Origin: Mageeibacillus sp. UBA1212
Lineage (GTDB): Bacteria; Bacillota; Clostridia; UBA1212
Direction: 5' to 3'
DNA: 19,384 nt
Assembly: GCA_002309655.1 (NCBI GenBank)
Contig: DBXM01000017.1
Coordinates: forward strand, 1-19,384
In this document: one piece after another, positions 7,116-14,860 of the stretch
Numbering within the stretch: position 1 is the first letter of the stretch
How the letters are laid out: each line of letters opens with the position of its first letter
Translations under genes and position numbers: made by a program
Notes under the pieces: generated by a model
What the model was told of the DNA's origin: nothing
The model's input: only the letters and a program-made list of their open reading frames with translations
Database searches by the model: none

Positions 7116-10100
7116 TTATTTCACGACCTCGAGCTTGAACGTTCTCGCCTTTGCCTCGGTCATCGTTACAACAAATGTGTACGTGAACGTGCCGTCGCTG
7201 GCGTACTCGACCGTGTAGCCGTCGTAGCCGAGCGAGGAGGCAATTACGTAGCGCTCCCAGGAGTCGCCGGATTTTTCGTAGATCGCGGGAACGCCGAGCT
7301 CTTTAATGCCGGTGACCTTGACGGTTATGTTGTAGTCGCGCTCCCAGGTCGACTTGTATTTCGTGTATTCCGCGGTCGCGTAGCCGGGAAGGTCGCGAAC
7401 GTTCGGGTAGCCGCCGGAAAGCGTGAACTCGGCCGATTCGCCGTTCGCGGAAGATACGGTGGGAACGACCCTGTCGCCGGCAACATTGCCTGAAGCGCAT
7501 TCGACCTTGATCGGGTTCTGCAGGGTGTTGATGCGGACCATTCTGACGTTTGCGTCGTCCTCGGAGAAGAAGTCGCCCCACGGCATCAGGATCAGAAGCA
7601 TTTTGATGTGGTCGCCCTTCTTGAAGGTGACTTTTCCGTCCAGGTCGAGCGTCAAAGAGGCGGAGCGGTTGCCCTGCCTGACCACGAAGCCCTTTGTGTA
7701 CTGCTTGCCGCCGACCGTTATATCGTAATTGCCGATCAGGCAGGAGACGTTGCAGGAGGCGTCCTCTATTGTGTACGCCTTCGGGTTGGTCGTTGTCTTG
7801 TGGAAGCAGTCGAAGTACGGGAAGTCGCTTCCGAGCTTGAAGAACTCGAAGCCTTCCTTTTTCATGTCGGTGATCACGGACTTGTTGGAGGCGTCAAGGT
7901 AGCCGAATTTGTCATAGTTGTAGGTGACCGCGTAAATGCTGAAGTCGTTTTTGACGTCGTTCACCGTGACGTCGGACAGGAACTCGTAGTCGATCTCGTA
8001 GTAGGCTCTGTTTTCGTCGGTCTGCGGCATCTCGACGTGGCGGTAGGACTGGAGGACCTTGCCGTCGTACGAGAGGTAGTTGAGTGTGATGTCGGCGAGC
8101 GTGGGGCCGGCGGCCGAAATATTGGTGCGGCCGATGTTTTCGTACGAGTTGAAATTGCCGTCGGAGTCGGTGTACTGCAGGAACGTGTGCGCGCCGACGT
8201 TGCAGTGCTGGGGTTGCTGGCCGTAGATCGTTTTCGCGCCGGTGGGGTTGCCGCTCGCGTCGACAACGTCGATATTCTCGTCAGCCCAATAGACGGTGGA
8301 GAGACCGCGGTGGTCGGGAAGCCTTGTCGCTGTCGAGTAGATGTGGATGCAGTTCGTCTCCGTGACGCCGAGCGACAGATGGTAGTACGCCGAGTGCCAT
8401 CTTATGGAGGAAACCTGCTTCAGCCTGTAGTTGCCCCACTGTTCGTAAAGGTTCGCGAGCGTCAGAACGGTCTTTTTGCCGGCCTCCGCGACTACAGGGA
8501 ATATCGAAAGTCCGTACGGGTCGCTGTCGCCGTTGGTGAAAAACAGTTCCTCGCCGTCTTTGCCGAAGTTTTTGCAGCACTCGACCTTGACGGGAAGGAG
8601 CTCGTTGTTTTCGTCGAGAAGGACGGCGCACTCGAGGCATCCCGCCGCGTAGCCGTTGCCGCGCATGTAGACCGTGCGGTCCTTGCTGTCCGGAGAAATT
8701 TCAAATTTGATCTTGTGCTCGTCAAGCGGATTCAGGTATCCGACGTCGAACGACGAGATGCACTGGAGGTTGAACATATAAGCGCCGACCGTGCAGTCGT
8801 ATCCCACAAAAGTACTCTTTTTTGAGCTGCCGTCTTTTTCGACAGTGATCTCGAGGGGAGCGCGCTCATAATAAGCCGTTTCGAGGAATCTGCCGAAATC
8901 GTGCGATTCGTCCGTGTAAAGCGTGCGCGCCATGGTGACGCTGCCGTTCTTTTTGAGCTTCTTTCCGGAAAAATCGAGCTTCTGGACGAGAACGTAGCTG
9001 CCGTCCTCGACGGTCATGGAGAGCTTTCCGGCGGTCGATTCGTCATATCCGAGAATGATACCGAAAATGCCGGCGTTTTTGACGTCAAAACCCGCGTAGA
9101 CGGCGGTGTTCCAGTCGACTCCGGCGAGATCGTAGTGCGGACCGTTGTTGTCGTTGACGACGATCTTTTCGACCGTATCGCACGGAATCTTGATGACCGT
9201 TCCGAGACTGCTGAGCGACTCTGTGGCACTGAGCGCCTGGATTCTGACCGACTCGGTAATCTTGTCGGGATAGACGTGATACGCTCTGTCCAGTTTCACG
9301 GGAGGTAGGTCGCCTTTAAGGGAGATGACGGAAACGTCGGAGATGACTATGGTCTCGCCGGCGCGTGCTCCGAGGTCGATCCTGAAATCGGTGAGTTCGC
9401 CGGACATGTCCTTGCTCTCGTCGAAAAGAATCGTGTAGGTGTGGAATTCGCCGTCGGCCACGACGTTGAAGTTGTAGCACTGCTCCGACGTGAACTCCTC
9501 GTACTTGCCGCAGATGAAAAAGAACTGACCGTCCGAAGCCGCGTCGCTCTTCAGGGTTATCGAAAACGCTTCGTAGTCGGCAAGCTTGACGGGATCAGTT
9601 TTGAAACATGCGTACGGGTCGTAAATGCCCTTCACTTTCAGGCTCACGGAGCCGTCGCTCCCGTAAACAGGCTCGGACATGTCGCGCTGATAGTAGCTCC
9701 TGTCGAGGGAAAGCTTGTGAACCGCCTTGTAATCGTCCTTGGAGAGCTTTCCGAAAGTCTGGTCGAGAACGCGCAGATTGTAATAGTAAAAGCCCTCGTC
9801 GTAAAGGTTGGCGCGCGCGGGGTTGTCACCTGCGTAAAAAGTGCGGCCGTCGGAGCCGGTCACGAACGTGTCTGCGGTATTTCTGAGGTAAGCCTCGCCC
9901 TTCGTGTTGGAAATCTCGCTTACCACAGCCTGCCCGGTGACGTCGCCGACAAGGTTGAAAACGAGCGCGCCGTTAAGGTTCTCGAGTCTGTAGTACCGGC
10001 GTGTCGAGTCGGTGTAGTACCCGTTGACGCTGTTGGCGTAGTTCGCGGCTGTCGTGATCGTCTTTCCGTAGGGAACGTCCGAGACGGGAAAGTCGGTGCG

Positions 10101-10223
10101 CTCCGCCGGCGGAAGCGTCGGCACAGGGGGCTCGTCCGCAGGCTTCTTATCGCACCCGAAAAGCGCGAAAACTGCCGTAATTGCGGTCAAAACTGCCAGA
10201 ATCAGCGTAATTGTCCGTTTCAT
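7116..10223 (-). CDS. Large surface lipoprotein with a CBM-like beta-sandwich
   Basis: A 1035-residue exported lipoprotein. The signal peptide (1-23) has a basic MKRT start, a hydrophobic core and the lipobox LFGC with lipidated C24, followed by a Pro-rich spacer (PADEPPVPTLPPAE). Residues about 195-302 (VKGIYDPYACFKTDP to GETIVISDVSVI) resemble the galactose-binding-like or CBM-like beta-sandwich found beside many secreted glycosidases: aromatic-rich strands, the DGEFHTYTI turn and the DFRIDLG strand. The remaining ~700 residues are beta-rich and aromatic-rich without a catalytic motif I can name, so a glycan- or polymer-binding role at the cell surface is only an inference. GGAGG lies 7 nt before the ATG. 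It is divergent from the TGPKPSV-type gene and probably cotranscribed with the radical SAM gene. It is far longer than a transporter substrate-binding lipoprotein. Confidence 0.88.
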   Translation of the reverse strand: MKRTITLILAVLTAITAVFALFGCDKKPADEPPVPTLPPAERTDFPVSDVPYGKTITTAANYANSVNGYYTDSTRRYYRLENLNGALVFNLVGDVTGQAVVSEISNTKGEAYLRNTADTFVTGSDGRTFYAGDNPARANLYDEGFYYYNLRVLDQTFGKLSKDDYKAVHKLSLDRSYYQRDMSEPVYGSDGSVSLKVKGIYDPYACFKTDPVKLADYEAFSITLKSDAASDGQFFFICGKYEEFTSEQCYNFNVVADGEFHTYTILFDESKDMSGELTDFRIDLGARAGETIVISDVSVISLKGDLPPVKLDRAYHVYPDKITESVRIQALSATESLSSLGTVIKIPCDTVEKIVVNDNNGPHYDLAGVDWNTAVYAGFDVKNAGIFGIILGYDESTAGKLSMTVEDGSYVLVQKLDFSGKKLKKNGSVTMARTLYTDESHDFGRFLETAYYERAPLEITVEKDGSSKKSTFVGYDCTVGAYMFNLQCISSFDVGYLNPLDEHKIKFEISPDSKDRTVYMRGNGYAAGCLECAVLLDENNELLPVKVECCKNFGKDGEELFFTNGDSDPYGLSIFPVVAEAGKKTVLTLANLYEQWGNYRLKQVSSIRWHSAYYHLSLGVTETNCIHIYSTATRLPDHRGLSTVYWADENIDVVDASGNPTGAKTIYGQQPQHCNVGAHTFLQYTDSDGNFNSYENIGRTNISAAGPTLADITLNYLSYDGKVLQSYRHVEMPQTDENRAYYEIDYEFLSDVTVNDVKNDFSIYAVTYNYDKFGYLDASNKSVITDMKKEGFEFFKLGSDFPYFDCFHKTTTNPKAYTIEDASCNVSCLIGNYDITVGGKQYTKGFVVRQGNRSASLTLDLDGKVTFKKGDHIKMLLILMPWGDFFSEDDANVRMVRINTLQNPIKVECASGNVAGDRVVPTVSSANGESAEFTLSGGYPNVRDLPGYATAEYTKYKSTWERDYNITVKVTGIKELGVPAIYEKSGDSWERYVIASSLGYDGYTVEYASDGTFTYTFVVTMTEAKARTFKLEVVK

Positions 10224-10252
10224 TGTAAATCCTCCGAAGCAATTTTGGTTTG

Positions 10253-10290
10253 CGGCGCGGCCGCGTCCGTACTTTTATAAGGCCGCGCCG
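10253..10290 (-). promoter_or_regulatory. GC hairpin in the lipoprotein mRNA leader
   Basis: CGGCGCGGCC (10253-10262) and GGCCGCGCCG (10281-10290) form a perfect 10-bp inverted repeat with an 18-nt loop, inside the predicted 80-nt leader and 18 nt upstream of the GGAGG (10231-10235). On the + strand it is followed by GTTTGATTTTTG, so it could also act as a + strand terminator, but no + gene precedes it. Confidence 0.7.
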
Positions 10291-10310
10291 GTTTGATTTT
10301 TGTATGGCTT

Positions 10311-10339
10311 ATTCTAACATATACGCGCGCGTTTTACAA
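10311..10339 (-). promoter_or_regulatory. Promoter of the lipoprotein-radical SAM unit
   Basis: On the minus strand TTGTAA (10339-10334) and TAGAAT (10316-10311) are 17 nt apart, with a TGT extension before the -10. Transcription would start near 10304. Confidence 0.72.
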
Positions 10340-10438
10340 GAACTTAAGGCGATCTGTACAGCGCGGTACTGCTCGCGTCTCTTGCTTCTCGCAGATTCCT
10401 CCCGCACACCCTCCGAAGCGGTCCGGAATGAATCTTGG

Positions 10439-10467
10439 TTGAAATAATGCCGCCGGTGTGCTATATT
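10439..10467 (+). promoter_or_regulatory. Promoter of the TGPKPSV-type membrane protein gene
   Basis: TTGAAA (10439-10444) and TATATT (10462-10467) are 17 nt apart, with TGC (10459-10461) as extended -10. Predicted start is near 10474, leaving an AT-rich leader of about 90 nt. Confidence 0.75.
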
Positions 10468-10563
10468 GAAGGCGGAAACGGTACGCTTTAAGATAATTTT
10501 AAGACATTTTTCATACAATCTTATTAACGTACACGGCTCTCTGCCGGAAAGTGAGGTTCCAAT

Positions 10564-11523
10564 ATGAGAAAAAGTATTTCAATGGGGCGGATCATCGCCG
10601 TGATTGCGGCGGTTTTAACCGTTTTTTCGTGCGTCGTGACGGCGTTTGCCGATACCGGGCCCAAACCGTCTGTCCACGTCTCGTTCGAAAATTTAGAGGA
10701 GGCGACGTGCTATGCGACGCTTCTGTCAAGCACTTCCAACTACGGCCCCTGGTCCGCGTGGGATGGCCGCGAGGAGAACGCCGGGGGAGACCCCACGCCG
10801 GAAATCTGGATGGCGTTCGCGAAATACGAGGACCCGGACGGCTACTATTTTCTGAGGAACATCTGGGAGGTCGGCAAGGACAAAGGATTCGCGTGGACCT
10901 ACTGGCCGCCGACGGATTTCAAGGTGCTCGTATACTTCCCGGAGACAGGCGAATTCGCGTCGACCGGGGCGCTCACCAGGAAGGCGTTCGACACGTTCTA
11001 TATCGTGAAATTCGAGGGGCACGGGATCGCCGGCGCGGAGTACGATAAAGAGAACAGCTCGGACAAGAGGATGTACGCGCGGGAGATCGAGAACTACAAG
11101 TATATGTTCGCGTCGGCCGGAGTGCGGCTGATAGTGACAATCGTAATCGAACTCGTTATTGCGCTGATTTTCGGACTGTGGCGCGGGAAGTCGCTTCTTA
11201 TAATTCTGGCGGCGAACGTGGCCACGCAGATACTTCTCAACGTGGTGCTGCTGCTCGCCGAAATCTTTCTGATGCCGACCTGGACGTACATCCTGTTTAT
11301 CGCGCTGGAGATCGGAATCACCGCGCTCGAGGCGTGGTTCTACTGCAAGACCATTCCCAAGGTGTGGGTGAGCTGGAAGAACAGGGCGCTCCTCGCGGCG
11401 GGCGAATTGTCCGAAAAGAAGGTAAAATCTCTCAACGCGCCTTCGAACAGAAGGCTGATAATCTACGCGATCGTGGCAAACGCGGCGTCGTTCGCGGCAG
11501 GCTGGATCATCTCGTTCGTGTAA
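10564..11523 (+). CDS. Secreted-domain membrane protein (TGPKPSV type), function unknown
   Basis: A 319-residue protein with a signal peptide (1-29, ending AFA), an extracytoplasmic domain (30 to about 183), and four predicted membrane helices (about 186-206, 210-234, 238-260, 298-317). The mature N-terminus, DTGPKPSVHVSFENL, and the following CYATLLSS...GPWSAWDG are a pattern I know from uncharacterised Clostridia membrane proteins. The YYFLRNIWEVGKDKGFAWTYWPPTDFKVLVYFPETGEF region is aromatic-rich and beta-strand like. A cytoplasmic-looking basic loop (KVWVSWKNRALL...KKVKSLNAPSNRR) separates the third and fourth helices. GAGG (10553-10556) lies 7 nt before the ATG. It has its own extended -10 promoter and is followed by a strong hairpin. 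No enzyme motif is visible; sensing or envelope function is only a guess. Confidence 0.87.
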   Translation: MRKSISMGRIIAVIAAVLTVFSCVVTAFADTGPKPSVHVSFENLEEATCYATLLSSTSNYGPWSAWDGREENAGGDPTPEIWMAFAKYEDPDGYYFLRNIWEVGKDKGFAWTYWPPTDFKVLVYFPETGEFASTGALTRKAFDTFYIVKFEGHGIAGAEYDKENSSDKRMYAREIENYKYMFASAGVRLIVTIVIELVIALIFGLWRGKSLLIILAANVATQILLNVVLLLAEIFLMPTWTYILFIALEIGITALEAWFYCKTIPKVWVSWKNRALLAAGELSEKKVKSLNAPSNRRLIIYAIVANAASFAAGWIISFV

Positions 11524-11548
11524 CCCTAATAAAGACAGGAATGACTGC

Positions 11549-11586
11549 GCGGGCCGCCGCAAGCTTTTAATTAAGCGGCGGCCCGC
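11549..11586. terminator. GC-rich hairpin between the TGPKPSV gene and the MFS gene
   Basis: GCGGGCCGCCGC (11549-11560) pairs perfectly with 11575-11586 around a 14-nt AT-rich loop containing TTTTAATTAA. The run after the stem (TTCAACG) is T-poor, so it is a weak Rho-independent terminator in the strict sense but a very stable structure. Confidence 0.65.
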
Positions 11587-11634
11587 TTCAACGCTAAACA
11601 TATACCCAATACTTACGGAAGGCGGGTTGACAAA

Positions 11635-12978
11635 GTGAACAAAAAGAAATTCTACCTGGCGCTGGTGATATTCTCGTTCGTCGGACAGGTCGCGTGGGTC
11701 GTCGAGAACATGTACTTCAACGTGTTCATCTACAAGATGTTCAACGCGAGCGCGGCGCAGATCTCGCTGATGGTCGCGGCGAGCGCGGTGGCGGCAACGC
11801 TGACGACGATATTTATAGGGGCGCTGTCGGACAAGCTTCAGAAAAGGAAGATATTCATGTGCGCCGGCTACATCGCGTGGGGCGTGTCGATTCTGGCGTT
11901 CGCGCTGATAAGGCTCGACGTGATATCGGCCGTTCCGGGCGTCACTGCGGGGGCGGCTTCGCTGGCGATAACGCTCGTAATTGTGATGGATTGCGTGATG
12001 ACGTTCTTTGGGTCCTCCGCGAACGACGCCGCCTACAACGCGTGGCTTACCGACATTACCGACCCCACGAACCGGGGCAGGGCCGAGGGTATCAACTCGA
12101 TGATGCCGCTGCTCGCGGTGATTGCGGTTTTCGGCGGATTCATGGGCTTCGACCTGGGTCTCGCGTCGTCGTGGACGTGGATCTACGTGATCATCGGCGG
12201 GCTCGTGCTTGTTATCGGCGTGCTCGGGTTCTTCATTGTCGAGGACGCGCCGGCGAAAAAACCGGACGACATTGGCTACTTCGCGACGATTTTTTACGGT
12301 TTCAGACCCTCGGTGATCAAAAAGAACGCCGGACTCTACTTCACGCTGGCGTTTTTCGTCATTTTCGGTATCTCGATCCAGGTGTTCATGCCCTATCTGA
12401 TCATCTACTACGAGCAGACCCTCGGAATGAGCGACTACGTAATCATAATGGCGCCGGCGATTCTGGCGGCCGCGGTGGTGACAGCGCTCTACGGAAAATT
12501 CATCGACAGGGCGGGCTTCAGGGTGACGGTCTGGCCTTCGCTCGGAATGCTGGCGGCGGGTTACGTGCTGCTGTACCTGTTCCCGGGCATCGTGAACGTC
12601 ACCGGCGTCGCGATGAAGGTGCCTGTTTTCATCGGTTCGTGCCTGATGATGAGCGGCTATCTGTCGGGAATGGCGGTCTTCGGGACCGCGATCAGGAACG
12701 GTACGCCCGAGCATATGGCGGGAAGGTTCCAGGGACTCCGGATCATCGCGCAGGTGCTCATTCCCGGCGTGGTCGGCCCTGCGATTGGCGCGTGGGTGCT
12801 CAGGAACGCGGACAAGGTCGTGAACAGTGACGGAACCGAGTCGTTCATTCCCGGGAAGGTGATCTACCTCACGGCGTTAATCGTGATCGCGGTGCTGGCG
12901 GCGGGACTGGCGGTCTACTTCGGGTTGACGCGCGGGAAGAACGACAAGCAGGACATTCTTGAACAGAAGGAACCTTGA
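11635..12978 (+). CDS. MFS transporter, sugar/glycoside-type
   Basis: A 447-residue major facilitator superfamily permease with about 12 hydrophobic segments. The motif A-like loop between helices 2 and 3 is GALSDKLQKRK (62-72). A second landmark, WLTDITDPTNRGRAEGINSMMPLLAVIAVFGG, and a later ARFQGLRIIAQ-like stretch (GRFQGLRIIAQVLIPGVVGPAIG) are typical of Firmicute permeases found next to glycoside hydrolases. The adjoining GH2 gene, only 1 nt away, supports an oligosaccharide or glycoside substrate that is hydrolysed inside the cell. The start is GTG at 11635; GGAAGG (11617-11622) is slightly far (12 nt). No obvious promoter lies between the preceding hairpin and this start. The C-terminus ends in a short charged tail (RGKNDKQDILEQKEP). 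Transporter class is confident; substrate is inferred. Confidence 0.92.
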   Translation: MNKKKFYLALVIFSFVGQVAWVVENMYFNVFIYKMFNASAAQISLMVAASAVAATLTTIFIGALSDKLQKRKIFMCAGYIAWGVSILAFALIRLDVISAVPGVTAGAASLAITLVIVMDCVMTFFGSSANDAAYNAWLTDITDPTNRGRAEGINSMMPLLAVIAVFGGFMGFDLGLASSWTWIYVIIGGLVLVIGVLGFFIVEDAPAKKPDDIGYFATIFYGFRPSVIKKNAGLYFTLAFFVIFGISIQVFMPYLIIYYEQTLGMSDYVIIMAPAILAAAVVTALYGKFIDRAGFRVTVWPSLGMLAAGYVLLYLFPGIVNVTGVAMKVPVFIGSCLMMSGYLSGMAVFGTAIRNGTPEHMAGRFQGLRIIAQVLIPGVVGPAIGAWVLRNADKVVNSDGTESFIPGKVIYLTALIVIAVLAAGLAVYFGLTRGKNDKQDILEQKEP

Positions 12979-12979
12979 G

Positions 12980-14755
12980 ATGCTATTTTTCAAACACGAC
13001 GAAAAAAAGGCGCGGGAGCGCAAAAAGAAGTACCTGAGGAACCTTTACACTGAGGCGGGCGAGCGGCTGGCGGCCGAACCGGACAGGATACCGTGGGACG
13101 TCTACCCGAGACCGCTGCTGAAGCGCGCGGAGTGGCTGAACCTGAACGGCACGTGGGAGTTCGAAAACGACGGCGTGGAGGCGACAAGCATACGCGTTCC
13201 GTTCTGCCCCGAGAGCATTCTTTCGGGAATCGGAGAGGAAATCAGACCGGGGTCGGCGCTTCGGTACACCAAACGGTTCACGGTGCCGGAGAGCTGGCGC
13301 GGGAAGCGAGTTCTGCTCCATTTCGGGGGCGTGAGTTGCATGTGCGGCGTGTCGCTCAACGGCAGGACGGCGGGGTTTTTCTCGAACGGTTACGCGCCGT
13401 TCACGGCCGAGGTCACGGACCTGGTTAAAGTGGGGGACGAAAACGTTCTCTCGGTGACGGCGGTGAACGACATTTCCGACATCTACCCCCACGGGAAGCA
13501 GAAGGAAAACCGGGGCGGAATGTGGTACACGCCGGTCAGCGGCATCTGGCAGACGGTCTGGCTGGAGCCGGTTCCCGAGAAGTACGTTTCGGGGCTGGAA
13601 ATCACGGCCGACCTTGAAGGAGCGGACATTGTTCTGAACGAGCGGCTTTCGGGAACGGCGGTCTGCTGCGGGAAGGAGTACCCGATCAGGGACGGGAAGG
13701 TCAGGATCGAGCCGGAAAATCCGGAAAACTGGACGCCCGAGAACCCGAAGCTCTACCCGTTCACCGTGAGATGCATGGGGGACGAATTTGAGTCGTATTT
13801 CGCGCTCAGGACGCTTTCGGTTGGCGAATTTGAGGGCAAAAAGCGCCTGTTTCTGAATGGAAAGCCGTATTTCTTCAACGGACTTCTCGACCAGGGCTAT
13901 TTCAGCGACGGAATCTACACGCCCGCGGAGCCCGGAGAGTACACCCGCGACATTCTTCTCGCCAAGGCCCTCGGCTTCAACATGCTGAGAAAGCACATCA
14001 AAACCGAGCCCGACTTCTTCTACGCGGAGTGCGACAGGCTCGGCATCGCGGTGTTCCAGGACATGGTGAACAACGGCGCGTACAGCTTCTTCCGCGACAC
14101 GCTGCTGCCGACCGTGGGGCTTCAAAAGCTGAAGGACCGCCGCGGGAACAGCCGCAAGTCGGCGCGCGAGGAGTTCGAGAAGGCGGTCGAAAAGACGGTC
14201 GCGAGGCTGAAAAACCACCCCTGCATATGCTACTGGACGGTATTTAACGAGGGCTGGGGCCAGTTCGACGCGGACAGGTTCTATAACAAGGTGAAGGGCT
14301 TGGACGGGACGCGATTTGTCGACGCGACAAGCGGCTGGTTCAGGCAAAAAGAGAGCGACGTCGAGAGCCTGCATATTTATTTCCGGAAGCTTCCGAAAAA
14401 AGCGGCTGCGGTTGCGGCTGCGGGGGCGGGGGCTGCTTCGCGGCCGCTGGTCGTTTCAGAGTTCGGCGGCTACGTGTGGAAGTGCGAAGAGCACAGCTTC
14501 AACGTGAAAAAAACATACGGCTACAGGATTTTTAAAACTCGCGAGGCATTTACCGCCGCGCTCGCGGACCTATATTTGAGTCAGGTGGTACCGCTGGCGC
14601 GTGAAGGCTTGTCTGCGGCTGTCTACACGCAGCTCTCGGACGTGGAGGACGAGACAAACGGGCTCGTGACCTACGACAGGAAGGTCGTTAAGGTGACGCC
14701 GGAGGAGATGCAGCGGGTCAGGGAGGCGCTGGAAGAGGCTGCAAAAGGCGTTTGA
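12980..14755 (+). CDS. Glycoside hydrolase family 2 (beta-galactosidase/glucuronidase-like)
   Basis: A 591-residue cytoplasmic glycosidase (no signal peptide). The GH2 sugar-binding domain (about 45-165) includes WLNLNGTWEFEN and LLHFGGVSCMCGVSLNGRTAGFFSNGYAPFT. A middle immunoglobulin-like domain follows, then the TIM barrel (about 285-585). Catalytic residues are recognisable: acid/base E424 in the NEGWG motif and nucleophile E494 in SEFGG. An Ala/Gly-rich low-complexity stretch (about 471-488, KKAAAVAAAGAGAASRP) separates the HIYFRKLP strand from the nucleophile strand, which is unusual for the family. I chose ATG 12980, with AGAAGGA (12965-12971) 8 nt upstream; the first in-frame start is a TTG at 12959 overlapping the MFS gene. 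It is cotranscribed with the permease. The exact substrate cannot be told from sequence alone. Confidence 0.95.
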   Translation: MLFFKHDEKKARERKKKYLRNLYTEAGERLAAEPDRIPWDVYPRPLLKRAEWLNLNGTWEFENDGVEATSIRVPFCPESILSGIGEEIRPGSALRYTKRFTVPESWRGKRVLLHFGGVSCMCGVSLNGRTAGFFSNGYAPFTAEVTDLVKVGDENVLSVTAVNDISDIYPHGKQKENRGGMWYTPVSGIWQTVWLEPVPEKYVSGLEITADLEGADIVLNERLSGTAVCCGKEYPIRDGKVRIEPENPENWTPENPKLYPFTVRCMGDEFESYFALRTLSVGEFEGKKRLFLNGKPYFFNGLLDQGYFSDGIYTPAEPGEYTRDILLAKALGFNMLRKHIKTEPDFFYAECDRLGIAVFQDMVNNGAYSFFRDTLLPTVGLQKLKDRRGNSRKSAREEFEKAVEKTVARLKNHPCICYWTVFNEGWGQFDADRFYNKVKGLDGTRFVDATSGWFRQKESDVESLHIYFRKLPKKAAAVAAAGAGAASRPLVVSEFGGYVWKCEEHSFNVKKTYGYRIFKTREAFTAALADLYLSQVVPLAREGLSAAVYTQLSDVEDETNGLVTYDRKVVKVTPEEMQRVREALEEAAKGV

Positions 14756-14760
14756 GAAAT

Positions 14761-14791
14761 AAAAAGGGCGGGTCGCACGCGGCGGCCCGCC
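14761..14791 (-). terminator. Terminator of gltX (minus strand)
   Basis: GGCGGGTCGC (14767-14776) pairs with GCGGCCCGCC (14782-14791) over 10 bp with one U-G type pair and a 5-nt loop. Read on the minus strand the stem is followed by CTTTTTATTTC (14766-14756), a good T tract for the gltX transcript. Confidence 0.85.
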
Positions 14792-14816
14792 TTAATTAAT
14801 TGGAAATGTGAGCCGT

Positions 14817-14860
14817 CCGGCCTGCGCGTTACAAGAAGAACGCAGGCCGGGCGCCTTTTT
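14817..14860 (+). terminator. Terminator of the MFS-GH2 transcript
   Basis: CCGGCCTGCG (14817-14826) pairs perfectly with CGCAGGCCGG (14841-14850) around a 14-nt loop, then GCGCCTTTTT reaches into the gltX stop codon. Its T tract is on the + strand only. Confidence 0.87.

Larger units (their letters stand above)
10224..10563. other. Divergent intergenic region (340 bp)
   Basis: This stretch holds back-to-back promoters (annotated separately), the leader of the lipoprotein mRNA with a GC hairpin, and about 95 bp between the promoters (10340-10434) in which I see no gene. CCTCCGAAGC occurs twice, at 10231-10240 (the complement of the lipoprotein ribosome binding site) and at 10410-10419. A 69-codon minus-strand open frame covers part of it but is not convincing. 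Confidence 0.6.

Noticed and set aside
10309..10518. 69-codon minus-strand open frame in the divergent region
   Set aside because: It covers both promoter regions, has no ribosome binding site and no recognisable similarity; it is more likely chance.
11626..11631. Perfect TTGACA -35 hexamer just before the MFS start
   Set aside because: A matching -10 would fall inside the coding sequence at about 11649-11654, where none exists.
10726..12714. Very long open frame (662 codons) on the minus strand over the TGPKPSV and MFS genes
   Set aside because: It runs antisense across two genes with clear motifs, spans their intergenic hairpin, is Arg/His/Asp-rich in a codon-shadow manner, and has no ribosome binding site or recognisable domain. 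High GC at third positions explains it. The same applies to the long antisense frames over the lipoprotein (7608-8825), GH2 (12983-14374), gltX (15237-16541) and ybaK/deacetylase (16574-17785).
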